In this document: positions 31,385 through 42,496 of the stretch, piece after piece
How the letters are laid out: each line of letters opens with the position of its first letter
How positions within the stretch are numbered: position 1 is the stretch's first letter
Assembly (NCBI GenBank): GCA_036924085.1
Contig: JAVGWX010000002.1
Span: 90,808,371-90,872,370 of the forward strand
Reading direction: 5' to 3'
Length of the DNA stretch: 64,000 nt
Source of the DNA: Ariolimax columbianus
Taxonomy: Eukaryota; Mollusca; Gastropoda; Stylommatophora; Arionidae
Translations under genes and position numbers: made by a program
The notes under the pieces: model-generated
Told to the model about the DNA's origin: nothing
Databases searched by the model: none
What the model saw: the letters and a program-made list of their open reading frames with translations, nothing else

Positions 31385-32335
31385 TTTAGTGAATCCCAGG
31401 CATTAAAGACTACGACCCCTTATAGTGGATCCCAGGTATTGAAGAATATGACCCCGGTAGTGTGGACCCCAGGTATTGAAGAATATGACCCTGGTAGTGT
31501 GGACCCCAGGTATTGAAGAATATGCCCCCGGTAGTGTGGACCCCAGGTATTGAAGAATATGAATCCGGTAGCGTGGACCCCAGGTATTGAAGAATATGAC
31601 CCCGGTAGTGTGGATCCCAGGTATTGAAGAATATGTCCCCGGTAGTGTGGACCCCAGGTATTGAAGAATATGTCCCCGGTACTGTGGATCCCAGGTATTG
31701 AAGAATATGTCCCCGGTACTGTGGATCCCAGGTATTGAAGAATATGACACCGGTAGCGTGGACCCCAGGTATTGAAGAATATGACCCCGGTAGTGTGAAT
31801 CCCAGGTATTGAAGAATATGTCCCCGGTAGTGTGGACCCCAGGTATTGAAGAATATGTCCCCGGTACTGTGGATCCCAGGTATTGAAGAATATGACCCAG
31901 GTAGTGTGGATCCTAGGTATTGAAGAATATGTCCCCAGTACTGTGGATCCCAGGTATTGAAGAATATGTCCCCGGTACTGTGGATCCCAGGTATTGAAGA
32001 ATATGACCCCGGTAGTGTGGATCCCAGGTATTGAAGAATATGTCCCCGGTACTGTGGATCCCAGGTATTGAAGAATATGTCCCCAGTACTGTGGATCACA
32101 GGCCGTAAAGACTAGGACCGTTGTAGTGTTGATCCAAACGTCGAATAATAGGACCACTGTAAAACGGTTTCCAGACATCGAAGTGCAAACCCGTATAGTG
32201 TGGATCCTAGACATCGAAGTGCAGGACCCTTGTAGTGTGGATCCTCGACATCAAAGTGCATGACCCTTGTAGTGTGGATCCTAGACATCAAAGTGCATGA
32301 CCCTTGTAGTGTGGATCCTAGACATCGAAGAATGT
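31385..32335. repeat. 37-bp minisatellite (unrelated to the family-B head)
   Basis: About 25 units. The core unit is GGTATTGAAGAATATGACCC plus CGGTAGTGTGGACCCCA. Right-hand units (32110-32335) are diverged but keep the 37-bp length (GTGTGGATCCTAGACATCAA, AGTGCATGACCCTTGTA). Three long minus-strand open frames arise because 37 bp cycles through all frames; they are not genes. Confidence 0.94.
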
Positions 32336-32689
32336 TTGTTTGTTTCGAATGCCCACAATAGGTAGATTTACTGTTTTGTGGGGCCTGAAAAGGAAGTTAA
32401 GTAAAGAGTTGCAGTAGCTTTTCTCACATCCCGAGCGTGCTGATGAAAGTGGACCTTGGTCCTCCAGGCGGTTGTGCAAGGCTTGTCTTCATCTGCGTGT
32501 CGCTCACTACTACGGCAATCACGTCGATTCCTGACCTCGTTACAAAGGCTGCCATGAAAACAGTCCGTTGTCGGGGAGGACTACGAGGAAGCCGAGGTGA
32601 GAGTCTTGACCAGTATATTTTGTCTGACCCTGACTAACATGTCTGATCAGTATGTTGTGTCTGACCAAACGTTAGTCTTATTCCTTGCA
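32336..32689 (-). repeat. Family B copy inserted in the 37-bp minisatellite
   Basis: TTTCGAATGCCCACAATAGG, CTGAAAAGGAAGTTAAG, CATCCCGAGCGTGCTGATGA and GCTTGTCTTCATCTGCG, then about 1.5 head units and AAACGTTAGTC. Flanks are CATCGAAGAATG on the left and CATCGAACAATATG on the right, a possible diverged TSD. Minisatellite units resume at 32690. Confidence 0.86.
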
Positions 32690-32828
32690 TCGAACAATAT
32701 GATCCCTGTAAAGTGGATCCCATACAGGGTAGTATAGAGCCCCAGTATTGTTGATCACATGCATCGAAGATTAGTACCCATGTGGTCTGCATCCCAGATA
32801 ACGAAGCATAAATCCCTGTAATCTTCCA
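32690..32828. repeat. Diverged remainder of the 37-bp minisatellite
   Basis: CAATATGATCCCTGTAAAGT, GGATCCCATACAGGG and CATCGAAGATTAGTACCC keep the order and spacing of the array units left of the family-B insertion. Confidence 0.7.
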
Positions 32829-32829
32829 T

Positions 32830-33070
32830 GATATTATTAGTAGCAGATCTCACACACCGATGAGTGCCCATGTGGATCAGGAGGCCAGAACCCTGAACAC
32901 ATTCTACAGGAATGCCCACTCTATAGGGAAATGAGATACCAGACCTAGCAAGAGGATTCGGAGCTGAGACTAAAGCAGCCGCTCCGACCTGGTGAAGACT
33001 ACAGACTTTATCATGGCGACTTGCCTGCAGATAAAGCATGACCAAAAGATCTTGATCGCAAAGAAAAAAG
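32830..33070 (+). pseudogene. RNase-H LINE C-terminal Cys-His remnant
   Basis: The plus strand from 32858 reads TDECPCGSGGQNPEHILQEC, then PLYREMRY. This is the C-x-C...EH...C signature found after RNase H at 5600-5700, 18240-18300 and 51480-51580. Frameshifts follow. It probably comes from another RNase-H LINE. Confidence 0.75.
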
Positions 33071-33480
33071 ATGAGTAGCAGGTTAATAGTGTGTTATCTG
33101 TATACGGCAATCGTGTCGAGTTAGATCACATCTATCTTGGCGCTTTAGTCGACCCAGTTTATAATGGCAATCTTTGCTCTTGCTGTCTACAAAGGAAAAG
33201 CAGAAAAAATATGACTGTGTACCACAGCACATTAAATAAGCAGAGATCCAGTACAGTAGTCCTGAGCACATCATACTTAACAGCAACGTCGGCTACAGCA
33301 CTAATGTTCTCTTTTTCGTACCTTTCAAACATGTCGCAAATTATGACTGAATAGTAGTTTTGTGGATCTCATTGTGGGAAATACATGAAAGATATCTATA
33401 CGCAATTTGCTGTAGGGTTTGTATTGGAAAAATTGCAATCCAAATTCGTCATTAGAAACCAAAAAATACCGACACAAAGA
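33071..33480. other. No recognisable feature
   Basis: One GTCGACCCAGTTTATAATGG resembles a word in SINE-H at 33148. Nothing else was recognised. Confidence 0.45.
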
Positions 33481-33638
33481 AGGCGATGATGATGAATGAG
33501 AAAAAGAAAGAAGTAGAAGAAGAATAAAGTACAAAAAGAAGAAAATGAAGACAAAAAGAAAGAAGAAAAGGAAAAGAAGAGAAAGAAGAACAAGAAGCAG
33601 AAGAGGAAAATGGAGAAGAAGAAGCAGAAGAAGAAGAA

Positions 33639-33685
<47 letters not shown>

Positions 33686-33722
33686 AGAAGAAGAAGAAGA
33701 AGAAGAAGAAGAAGAAGAATAG
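33481..33722. repeat. GAA-rich purine tract
   Basis: Imperfect A/G sequence passes into clean GAA units (33630-33718). Confidence 0.95.
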
Positions 33723-33837
33723 ACACAGTAAAGACTACAGAAAATCTGGATACTCAAGTGAAAATATTTTTAAAACACACGAAAGTCTTCAAGAATAATA
33801 TAATTTATTTTGCAACTTCACACTAAAAGAATGTACG

Positions 33838-33905
33838 GGTACACACACAAACAAACACCCACACACACACACAGACACAAACAAACCTTCTAGCGCACAC
33901 ACAGG
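33838..33905. repeat. (CA)n-rich microsatellite
   Basis: ACACACACAAACAAACACCC with CACACACACACAGACAC; interrupted. Confidence 0.9.
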
Positions 33906-34394
33906 TCAGAGAAATCCATGTCTTTAAAAATACTGTAATATCTACTGAATTACCCAATTAATCCGAAACGAGATAACAGTGGTGTGGGAAATGTTTATCT
34001 AAATTTTACCTATTTCAGGTAAAATGTCCGGCGGCAGCTTCAACACAGGCAAAGTTCAATGTTTCCCTGTTTCTAACAGACGGATCAATTGTTCTACATC
34101 ATCCAATGCCATCTTAATCCTCTCTCTCGTTTACCTTCATGTCAAGAAGAAGGCGCCTCATCAACAGTTCGCCGTCTTTCGGCATATCTGGTAGAGCCAA
34201 ATAAATCCAGTGTGGTCCAGTGATGAGACGCAATGAGATACCAAAAGTGACTTGCTAAATAGTGTGTCCACAGAAACCATTTAGTGGTGAGGGGGATGTC
34301 AGAATTGTTCTTGCTATGGAAATAGTTTCGCTGCTCACGAAGGATACACTTGGATTCGTCCTGGCCACCAAATAGTCGAGATATTTATTCCGTC
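33906..34394. other. No recognisable feature
   Basis: No gene or repeat was recognised between the CA tract and a LINE end. Confidence 0.5.
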
Positions 34395-34583
34395 GACCTT
34401 AATTTAACTAAATCGGACGTCTTTATACTGGTTTAGAAGACTGCAGAATCTTTATACAGTCTGTTTCTTTTACTTAACTCCATCCAAAAATAACTTCCGA
34501 TTTATTCTTGAATGCATTAATTGAACCTGACGCCACTATTTTATGTGGCAATGCATTCCAAGCATTCCCCACTCTCTGGTCGA
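34395..34583 (-). pseudogene. LINE-TTAAG 3' fragment
   Basis: On the minus strand: AATGCTTGGAATGCATTGCC (encoding NAWNALP), AATTAATGCATTCAAGAATA (NAFKNK), GATTCTGCAGTCTTCTAAAC and CAGTATAAAGACG, then a degraded TTAAG tail. It is shorter and more diverged than 17703-18121. Confidence 0.78.
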
Positions 34584-34900
34584 CCGTTTTAAATATCTGG
34601 GCTCAATTGTCAGTGATGGAGGATCACAAGATTGGGTATTGGTCAGAATAGCACGGACAATATATAAATGTCTGCGTTGACCGAGACGATCCTGCAAGAT
34701 AATGTGCCTGGAAGCGTAATAGAGGGAAGCAGACAACTAGATTGGAAGACAATAGACAACATCAGTCGCTGAACGGGAAGGTCCATAGCTAGAACAAATT
34801 TCCTGGCACAAAACCGAGTGGAGTAGCGGCAACTGGTCCAACAAACTGCAGTGTTCATAACCCAAATGATGTTTTAGGTTATGGAGCTAATGATGATGTT
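34584..34900 (+). pseudogene. LINE RT remnant with thumb and distal end
   Basis: The plus strand encodes VDRFKYLGSIVSDGG, then a collapsed middle. The end has a LEDN-like segment, WSNKLQCS and PNDVLGYGANDD-like residues. The FKYLGS thumb and the last segment are normally more than 200 residues apart, so there is an internal deletion. It abuts LINE-TTAAG head to head at GGTCGACCG. Confidence 0.65.
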
Positions 34901-35393
34901 TATATATTTATATATTATTCGTGTATTTTTCTGAAATTTTCATTCAATTCTTTATCTAACTACAATAAACTAATTTATTATTCACAAAATTTACTTCTAA
35001 CTGACTTTCCAATTCCCAGCACACCTGGCTATAATTACGTATATGTCTTGCTTGAAACGAAATTCAGGGGTTAAAGGTAATTACGTAATCAAGAGTACGA
35101 GTAAATCATAATGAAATATATCCTGTCATAACCTTCTCGTGTGGTGGTTGCCAAACATATTTGTTTGGCTCTTTCTGAGCCAGACTGGCAGCTAGTAATA
35201 TTTTTTTTCGTTCGTTATATTTTCAGAGGCGTAGTGAATTACTGTGTTGTGTGACACTTGCCCAATTGCATTCGACTTCAGTATATAATAGGCGTTCTCC
35301 CGATAGGAATACGACGTGGCTGTTGAACTGAAGGTTTGGCTGTGAGCCAACGCTACTAGCAGCTTCACCACACCGACATCTCAACCCCTACAC

Positions 35394-35396
<3 letters not shown>
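34901..35396. other. No recognisable feature
   Basis: AT-rich, with an isolated GCATTCGACTTCAGTAT at 35268, a scrap of the module shared by SINE-D and family C. Confidence 0.45.
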
Positions 35397-35431
<35 letters not shown>

Positions 35432-36185
35432 ATATCTCTACCATAAACAGGATGCAAAAAGAAGAAGGAAGAGGGGGGGGGGGGGGGTGGTTGACGAAGG
35501 AAGTGGAGAAGAAGATAGAGCAGCAGCAGCAGAAGAAGAAGTAGAGGAAAAAGAAGACGATAAATAACTAAGAAGAAGATGAAGAAGATGAGCAAGAACA
35601 AGAGAAACAGGAGGAAAATGAAGAAAAAGAAGACAAGAAGAAGAAGAATAAAAAGAAGAAGAATTGGAATAAGAAGAAGAAAAAAGAAGAGAAGTAGAAG
35701 AAGAAAAAGAAGAAAAAGAAGAAAAAGAAGAAGTAGATAAAGAAAAATTAGCATAAGGAGGACACAGAGGGGAATGAGAGAAGAAGAAGAAGAAGAAAAA
35801 TGAGAAAAAAAATCAGAAGACATAGAAGAAGAAGAAGAAAAAGAAAAAGATGAAAAGAAATAGATGACCAAAAAGAAGAAGAAGAAGATGATGATGAATA
35901 AGAAGACGAGCAAGAAAATGATGAAGAAGAAGAAAAATAAGAACAAGTAGAAGGTAGAAGACAACGAAGACGTAGAAGAAGAAGAGATATAGAATAAGAA
36001 GAAGAAGAAAAAGAAGAAGAAAAATAATAATAAGAAGATGAAGAAGTAGAAGTAGAAGATGAAGAAGAAGAAGAAAAAGACGAAGAAGACGAAGAAGGAG
36101 AAGAAGAAGATAAAGAAGAAGGGGCAGAAAAATAAAAAGAAGAAGTAGAAGAAGACGAAGCAGAACAACAACAGCAACAAAACCA
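35397..36185. repeat. (CT)n followed by a long GAA-rich tract
   Basis: CT units 35397-35428, a G run at 35475-35487, then about 700 bp of GAA-rich A/G sequence. Long Leu/Phe/Ser frames on the minus strand are artefacts. Confidence 0.95.
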
Positions 36186-36527
36186 ATAACAGAGACCAAC
36201 ATTACATCCGCATGATTTTGGTTCCATCTTTCATTAAACGATATAACAATGGCCCAACTTCTGAAAATAACGCCTATACTTTAATATGCACTTGGTCTAT
36301 CCTCAACAGCATAAAACACTTTTGTTGCTCTTTTATTTGAGATGACTCCTCATCTTCTTGTAATTTTCTTTAAGTTTCATTTATCGAGTAACATCAAACT
36401 GCTTTATAATTCCCCAAAGCTAATCCTACCGGCTATTCCAGCTACCGTCTACCTGGCAATGATTATGTTTATACCTTTTACAGCACCTGAGATTGGAGGT
36501 GAAAGGTAGACTAGTTCTGTTATGCCA
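36186..36527. other. No recognisable feature
   Basis: Unique-looking sequence between a GAA tract and a 39-bp array. Confidence 0.5.
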
Positions 36528-36795
36528 AGATTACAGAATTGAGGCAATTCAAAGTTGTTAAGTCAAAGATTATAGGAGAAAGATCATCCAGGTCGGTTGA
36601 GTCAAAGTGTTTAGGAGAAAAGAAATCTAGATTGATTTTCAAAGATTATAGAAGAGTGGTAATCTAGAATGGTTGAGTTAAAGATTACTTTAGAAAGTTA
36701 ATCTAGATTGGTTTAGTCAAAAAATAAAGGTGAAATATAATCCATGTTATTTTAATCAAAGATTAAATAAGGAAAGTAATCCAGATTGTCGGAGA
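36528..36795. repeat. 39-bp degenerate minisatellite
   Basis: About six diverged units built on TCAAAGATTATAGGAGAAAG plus ATCATCCAGGTCGGTTGAG, with AATCTAGATTGGTT in several units. Confidence 0.85.
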
Positions 36796-37499
36796 TAACC
36801 CAGTTCTGTTACGTCAAGAATCGACCTCTATGTTTGTTTTTGTTTGTTCGTCCTACACGCGTGATGAGGACCTTTCCTTTCTCATTTTAGCCAGTCCTTC
36901 CAGACGAGTATAATGTACTTCAGGTTATGGATGGGTGCGGAGATGGCTGACAAGTCCGATTTGGGATCTGCATACTCGCAGGCAGTGAGGGTATGGAAAG
37001 TTCGCTTCCCGAGACTAATATTTCACGGGCTTTTCTGGCCTTTCGCCGTTGTTCTGCTATAGTCTTTTTAGAAGCCTCTCATGACACTGCTCCACTGCAG
37101 AGAGCTGCACGCCAGGCTGTACGGTCTCTTGCAGCATCTTCCGATGTTTCGAGGTTTAAGCTGAAGGCTTTTAAAGACGTGTTTAGTGTGTCTTTACAGC
37201 GCTTTGTTTAGACTCCTTTGGAGCGTTCGCCATTCTGCATAGAAAATTATTTTTGACAATCGATAGTCTGGCATGCGAACCACATCACATGACCCACCCA
37301 GCAAATCTGTGATTGCATTATGATGGTATTAATGCTAGGGATACCAGCTCTCTCAAGAACAGCAGTGTCCGGGACCCTGTCTTGCCATTTGAAGAATGTG
37401 TATATCTGTGTACCGGTATTCATTTAGAGTTTTTTCAACTTTTTGTAGTAGCAACGGTTTTACTTCTTGAGGTTGCTAGCTCTGAGGACAATATTAATA
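36796..37499. other. No recognisable gene
   Basis: A 72-codon plus-strand frame at 36993-37211 has moderate complexity (FLAFRRCSAIVFLEASHDTA) but no recognised domain or second copy. I do not call it a gene. Confidence 0.45.
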
Positions 37500-37745
37500 C
37501 AATGGGTCGATGTGGTCAAGAGGTAAGATGCTCGTCTTTCAAAGCGCTGAACAGAAGCGATGAGCGATCGAGTCCCGCAAGTCTCAAGCGACTCCTAGTC
37601 TCAAGAGAGGTTGGACCAGAGTGTCTGCATCCTGAGTTACCTCCCATTGTCTTGACTTATGTCTTACCACTAGTACAAGGAAGCTCGAGACGAGACAGTG
37701 AGGTTGATGACCAGTGCAGTTCTTACTCAACACAAAACCGTCTCA
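37500..37745 (+). mobile_element. tRNA-like SINE head (SINE-J), single copy seen
   Basis: GTCGATGTGGTCAAGAGGTA (box A region) and GAGCGATCGAGTCCCGCAAG (box B region) are 55 bp apart, followed by a non-tRNA body. An open frame of 146 codons spans it but starts upstream and has no motif. Confidence 0.55.
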
Positions 37746-37959
37746 TGAAGTAGACGTCATCGCTTACATTGAGCAAATAACTTTTTTTCATTAATACAGA
37801 AGACGAGAGGACCTATAACTGCATTGAGGAACTTAGGAAAATCAACATAAATTAAGGCCAACAAATAAAAAACTTCAACTTCGATGTAACTTCGTTCTAT
37901 TGTATGACTCAGAAAGATGGAGAACAACAAAAACAACAACAAAAACGGTTCTGGCTTTC

Positions 37960-38193
37960 ATAAATGGATGACTGTACAGAATAGATAGATTAAAATGGTA
38001 TAATAGAATCACTAATGTGGAACTATTGCACAGAACCAGACAGAATAGAAAGATTCAAATTGCATGATTAAATCACTAATGTGGGACTATTGGAGAGAAC
38101 CAGACAGAATAGAGGAATTGAAATGGTATGGTAAGACTTCTATTTTGGAACTGTTGGAGAGAACAAGACAGAATAGAGGAGTTGAAATGGTAT
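37960..38193. repeat. About 65-bp tandem repeat, left part
   Basis: Three to four units with ATTGAAATGGTATGGTAAGA, ACTATTGGAGAGAACCAGAC and AGAATAGAGGA. The array is interrupted at 38194 and one unit resumes at 38536-38590. Confidence 0.85.
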
Positions 38194-38535
38194 CTTCTTC
38201 TTCTTCTCGTTAGCCATGCTTTTCTCTTGTTACGTCTACAAATGAAGTTCTCTGCATAAAGGTTGTTGTAGTGAAGAGTTCTTCGGGGCTTGCAAACAGC
38301 TTTGTGTGGATATTCGTCTCCTTGGGCCAGTGATCAGTTCGCAATTGGCTAAGCATATAACAGTCTTGCAGGGTATGTTCGGTTGTTTGTGCTGCTTGCC
38401 CAAATACATATTGGAGAAAAATCAAATTCTGGCCGGTGTAAGTTTCTATTCAATCTCTTTTGTCCCATTCTCAAGCGAAACAGGTTCACTTGTTCTGCTC
38501 GATCAAGACAGTGATAGTTGTCTTTCGTTTTGTCA
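38194..38535 (-). mobile_element. RNase-H LINE 3' fragment with GAA tail and TSD
   Basis: The minus strand reads LDRAEQVNLFRLRMGQKRLN (the FRLRTGH-like segment after RNase H), then, across a frame break, TTEHTLQDCYMLSQLRTDHW (part of the Cys-His motif). It ends CGAGAAGAAGAAGAAG. TTGAAATGGTAT flanks it at 38182-38193 and 38536-38547. It is a LINE-GAA relative with a different UTR. Confidence 0.82.
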
Positions 38536-38590
38536 TTGAAATGGTATGATAAGATCGCTAATGAGGAAATTTTGGAAATAACCAGGCACA

Positions 38591-38915
38591 TATCAACGTA
38601 AAATGGCGCGAGGAGAAGACGCAGCAGTCATATAGTGCACGAGCCCGAACATGCAGTACAGCGAATGAGCTGACATCTAGGTGATTATATCAAGGAGCTG
38701 ACTAATACCCTATTCTGCATCCAAGTGACAGTCCTAAAAACATGCTGAACTAGTTTAGTTTTGATACAAGAATATGGAGCACAGAGGGAGGTGAACCGGG
38801 ACTCCAGAATGAGGAAGCTGAAACCGGATGCCTCTGTCCAAATGTTGCAGATATCGCTGCCACGCTGGAAAAAAACTGCACAATGTCACAGAACCATTTT
38901 TAGGACAACCCCAGA
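38591..38915. other. No recognisable feature
   Basis: Unique-looking sequence before the next GAA tract. Confidence 0.5.
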
Positions 38916-39205
38916 GGAAGATGAAGAAAAAAATTAGAAGAAACAGAAGAGAACGAAGAAGAAATAGAAGAAGATGAGGAAAAAGAAGAAGAAGAAGAAA
39001 AAGAGGAAGAGGAAGAAGAAAAAGAAGAAGTAGAAGATGACGAAAAAGAAGAGGAAGAAAAAGTGAATAACTAAGAAGAAGAAGAAGAGGGAGAAGAAGA
39101 AAAATAAAAAGAAGAAGAAGAGGAAGACAAAAAAGAAGAAAAAGAAGAAGAACTTAAAGAAGAAGAAGAATGACGAGGAGGAAGAGATGGAGGAGGATGA
39201 TAGGA
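38916..39205. repeat. GAA-rich purine tract
   Basis: About 290 bp of imperfect GAA-rich A/G sequence. Confidence 0.93.
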
Positions 39206-39498
39206 CGCACACATCAATGAAAATCTATTTATAGCATTAAAAGACAGTCTCTGTTCTGGAGTTCACAGAACAAGAGAAGTAAAAACAGACAAAAACACAC
39301 GTCCATAAGAAAGCAAGGACGACGCGAACAGAACTGCAACGAATGGTCCCGGTTAGGTGGACTTGTCTTAGAATATACTGTAACCTGTGCTCTATAGGGA
39401 GCTGAAAGGTTTCAGTTTATATTGACTGAGTCATAACTTTATTCAGTCGCCTTTTACTGCATACTTGGAAGTTTACAGTGGCCCACTTCTACACTATC
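39206..39498. other. No recognisable feature
   Basis: Spacer between purine and pyrimidine tracts. Confidence 0.5.
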
Positions 39499-39560
39499 CA
39501 ATTCTTCTTCTTCTTCTTCTTCTTCTTCTTCTTCTTCTTCTTCTTCTTCTTCTTCTTTGC
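39499..39560. repeat. (CTT)n microsatellite
   Basis: About 19 clean TTC units, GAA on the minus strand. No LINE end is recognised beside it, although AAATCCGATGCACTC at 39656 recalls the SINE-D module. Confidence 0.95.
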
Positions 39561-40130
39561 GTTTGGTTTCGTGATAGTACATAAACGGTAGTAAAACAAG
39601 CTGCGAAAACGGAGCTCTTCAACAGAAAGAATTGGAAAAGAAATACCGGAAGTTGAAATCCGATGCACTCTATGCTCACGCGGCCGGTCTAACGTGAAAC
39701 CACAACTTTTGATATGTTGATATAATTTAACCGGCACACATGGCGCGCGAGTGAGTGCGTGTGTGTGCGTGTGTGTGTGTGTGTCTGTTGCATGCCTGCA
39801 CGTACACACGCCCGCATTAGGCCAGCACGTTTTTAGTTCATACATTTTAGAAACATCTGTTTGAAGCATGGATTTTTAAGTAAGGTCACTGTCTTTGACT
39901 ACTTCCTCCGGAACTGCGTCATACGAGTTTCTTTTCTGTATCATGAGGATGATTCGGATGATATGTCCATACGGAGCATAGGGTAACTATTGCAGATGGT
40001 TTTCTTTCACGAAAGATGTGGGAGCGAAGAACAACATTAGGATCAGGGAAAACAAGTTGACCCCACTCGGACACCTGCCACTCCATTAAGATATTAACTA
40101 CTCCTGCAGATGATGAACTCAAACTCCTCT
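39561..40130. other. Unassigned, with a GT run
   Basis: 39756-39787 is a GT-rich microsatellite. Otherwise nothing was recognised. Confidence 0.5.
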
Positions 40131-41820
40131 CTGCCACTCACTCCTTCTCTCTAACACTCACTTCTCCTCTCTGTCACTTACTTCTCCTCTCTGAAACTCA
40201 TTCCTTCTCTCTGCCACTCACTCCTTCTCTCTAACACTCACTTCTCCTCTCTGTCACTTACTTCTCCTCTCTGAAACTCATTCCTTCTCTCTGCCACTCA
40301 CTCCTTCTCTCTAACACTCACTTCTCCTCTCTGTCACTTACTTCTCCTCTCTGAAACTCATTCCTTCTCTCTGCCACTCACTCCTTCTCTCTAACACTCA
40401 CTCCTTATCTCTGACACTCACTTCTCCTCTGTGCCACTTACTCCTTCATTCTGAAACCAACTCAACCTCTCAACCCCATACACCTCCTCTACGCCAACCA
40501 CTCCTCCTCTCAACTTTCCACACCTCTTCTAATTCACCCACTTCCCCTCTCAACCACTCACACTTTCTCTAATCCTCTCACTCGACCTCTCAACCACCCA
40601 CACCTCCCCTAGTTCACCCACTCACCTCTCAACCACCCACACCTACTCTATTCCACCCACTCCTCCTCTCAACCACCCACCCCTACTCTATTCCATCCAC
40701 TCCTCCTCGTAACCACCCACACCTCCCCTAGTTCACCCACTCCCCTCTCAACCACCCACACCTCCTATAGTCCACCACCACCACCACCTATTAACCACCC
40801 ACTCCTACTCTACTACACCCACTCCTCCTAGTGACCACCCACACCTCCTCTAGTTCACCCACTCACCTCTCAACCACGCACACCTCCTATAGTCCACCAC
40901 CACCACCACCTCTCAACCACCCACACCTTTTCTAGTTCACCCACTCTTCAACCACCCACTCCTCTTCTCAACCACACACACCTCCCCTAGTCCACCTACT
41001 CCTCCTCTCAACCACCCACTCCTCCTCTAGTGCACCCACTTCCGCTCTCAACCCTCCATACATCCACTAGTCCATCCTATTCTCCTATAGTCCACTCACT
41101 CCTCCTCTCAAACACTCACTCCTCCTCTCAAACACTCACTCCTCCTCTCAAACACTCACTCCTCCTCTCAAACACTCACTCCTCCTCTCAAACACTCACT
41201 CCTCCTCTCAAACACTCACTCCTCCTCTCAAACACTCACTCCTCCTCTCAAACACTCACTCCTCCTCTCAAACACTCACTCCTCCTCTCAAACACTCACT
41301 CCTCCTCTCAAACACTCACTCCTCCTCTCAAACACTCACTCCTCCTCTCAAACACTCACTCCTCCTCTCAAACACTCACTCCTCCTCTCAAACACTCACT
41401 CCTCCTCTCAAACACTCACTCCTCCTCTCAAACACTCACTCCTCCTCTCAAACACTCACTCCTCCTCTCAAACACTCACTCCTCCTCTCAAACACTCACT
41501 CCTCCTCTCAAACACTCACTCCTCCTCTCAAACACTCACTCCTCCTCTCAAACACTCACTCCTCCTCTCAAACACTCACTCCTCCTCTCAAACACTCACT
41601 CCTCCTCTCAAACACTCACTCCTCCTCTCAAACACTCACTCCTCCTCTCAAACACTCACTCCTCCTCTCAAACACTCACTCCTCCTCTCAAACACTCACT
41701 CCTCCTCTCAAACAGTCACTCCTCCTCTCAAACACTCACTCCTCCTCTCAAACACTCACTCCTCCTCTCAAACACTCACTCCTCCTCTCAAACACTCACT
41801 CCTCCTTGCAAGCGCCCACT
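40131..41820. repeat. 20-bp satellite with three periodicities
   Basis: The plus strand is almost free of G. 40131-40440 repeats at 80 bp, each unit being four diverged 20-mers (ACTCCTTCTCTCTAACACTC, ACTTCTCCTCTCTGTCACTT and so on). 40441-41100 is a degenerate 40-bp dimer type (CTCTCAACCACCCACACCTA). 41101-41800 is exactly 35 copies of CCTCCTCTCAAACACTCACT with one substitution that I can see (41715). The 291-codon open frame at 41030-41905 only reflects the 60-bp translation cycle. Confidence 0.96.
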
Positions 41821-41939
41821 AAAATTAATGAACCTGAAAGCAGTCTGCACAACACCCTGTACAATAGTTCTCCCTCTATCTTCAGTCAAATCATTTCTCC
41901 TTTAGTCTCTTCTGGTGACACCATTGACTTGAATTTAGA
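41821..41939. other. Spacer
   Basis: No feature was recognised. Confidence 0.4.
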
Positions 41940-42035
41940 CATTTGATTTCACACGCTCCTGTGCCTTGTATAAGGAACACGTTTGATATTGGTAGCGCAG
42001 TGTTGGCTTGAATATAATGGTCAGTATCTGGTGAT
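41940..42035 (-). repeat. LINE-CTAA RT fragment
   Basis: The minus strand encodes ILTIIFKPTLRYQYQTCSLY, then KAQERVK. This is the segment reading INSIFMPFLCYQCQTW at 54020-54070. About 95 bp survive. Confidence 0.7.
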
Positions 42036-42059
42036 TTCCCTCCTTTAAAGAATCAAAGA

Positions 42060-42496
42060 GACTCATCAAACGATTCATGAGGACTGAATAGAGAAACCAG
42101 AACAGAGAATACAAACACAACCTTGGACAGATACAGATCTTCCTGCTCAGAACGGGACATACCAGACTCAAGGCTCACCTCCACAGAATAGGTCTCAAAG
42201 ACACCGCCACGTTCGATTGTGAAGCACCAAAGTAAACACTTGAAGATATCCTACAGGACTGCCTTATTTATACAGACCAAAGAGAGGCAGTCTGGCCTGG
42301 GGAAGCGAGCGTACCCGAAAAGAATTGGGGGCGGGAAGGGGTGGGGATTTTTATTGGGGGGGAGGGGGGCGGCGAAGACCTGAAACGCTTAGTCTCCTTC
42401 GAGAACCTCAACGGATTAGAAGCATCGTACAAGTTGATCGAAGAAGAAGAAGAAGAAGAAGAAGAACAAAGAAGAAGAAAAAGAAGAAGAAGAAGT
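42060..42496 (+). pseudogene. RNase-H LINE C-terminus with GAA tail
   Basis: It parallels 51370-51690: CTGCTCAGAACGGGACATAC, GACACCGCCACGTTCGATTG (Cys region), ATCCTACAGGACTGCC, GAACCTCAACGGATTAGAAG and TTGATCGAAGAAGAAG. It has an extra G-rich interruption (42325-42372). The GAA run at 42439-42494 is the tail. Confidence 0.82.

Noticed and set aside
31403..32214. Three long minus-strand open frames (115, 229 and 264 codons)
   Set aside because: They are the same 37-bp repeat read in three registers; 37 is not a multiple of three, so each frame cycles through all three peptides. There are no unique ends or domains.
35365..36227. Open frames of 129-273 codons rich in Leu, Phe and Ser
   Set aside because: Translation of a CTT/GAA tract in different frames; the same occurs at 26145-27115, 33325-33826, 38934-39212 and 60033-60558.
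37313..37753. 146-codon plus-strand frame as a host gene
   Set aside because: It overlaps a tRNA-like SINE head and body, has no recognised domain and no second line of support.
41030..41905. 291-codon plus-strand frame with Ser/Leu/Thr/Pro repeats
   Set aside because: Produced by the 20-bp satellite, which happens to have no stop in any register.
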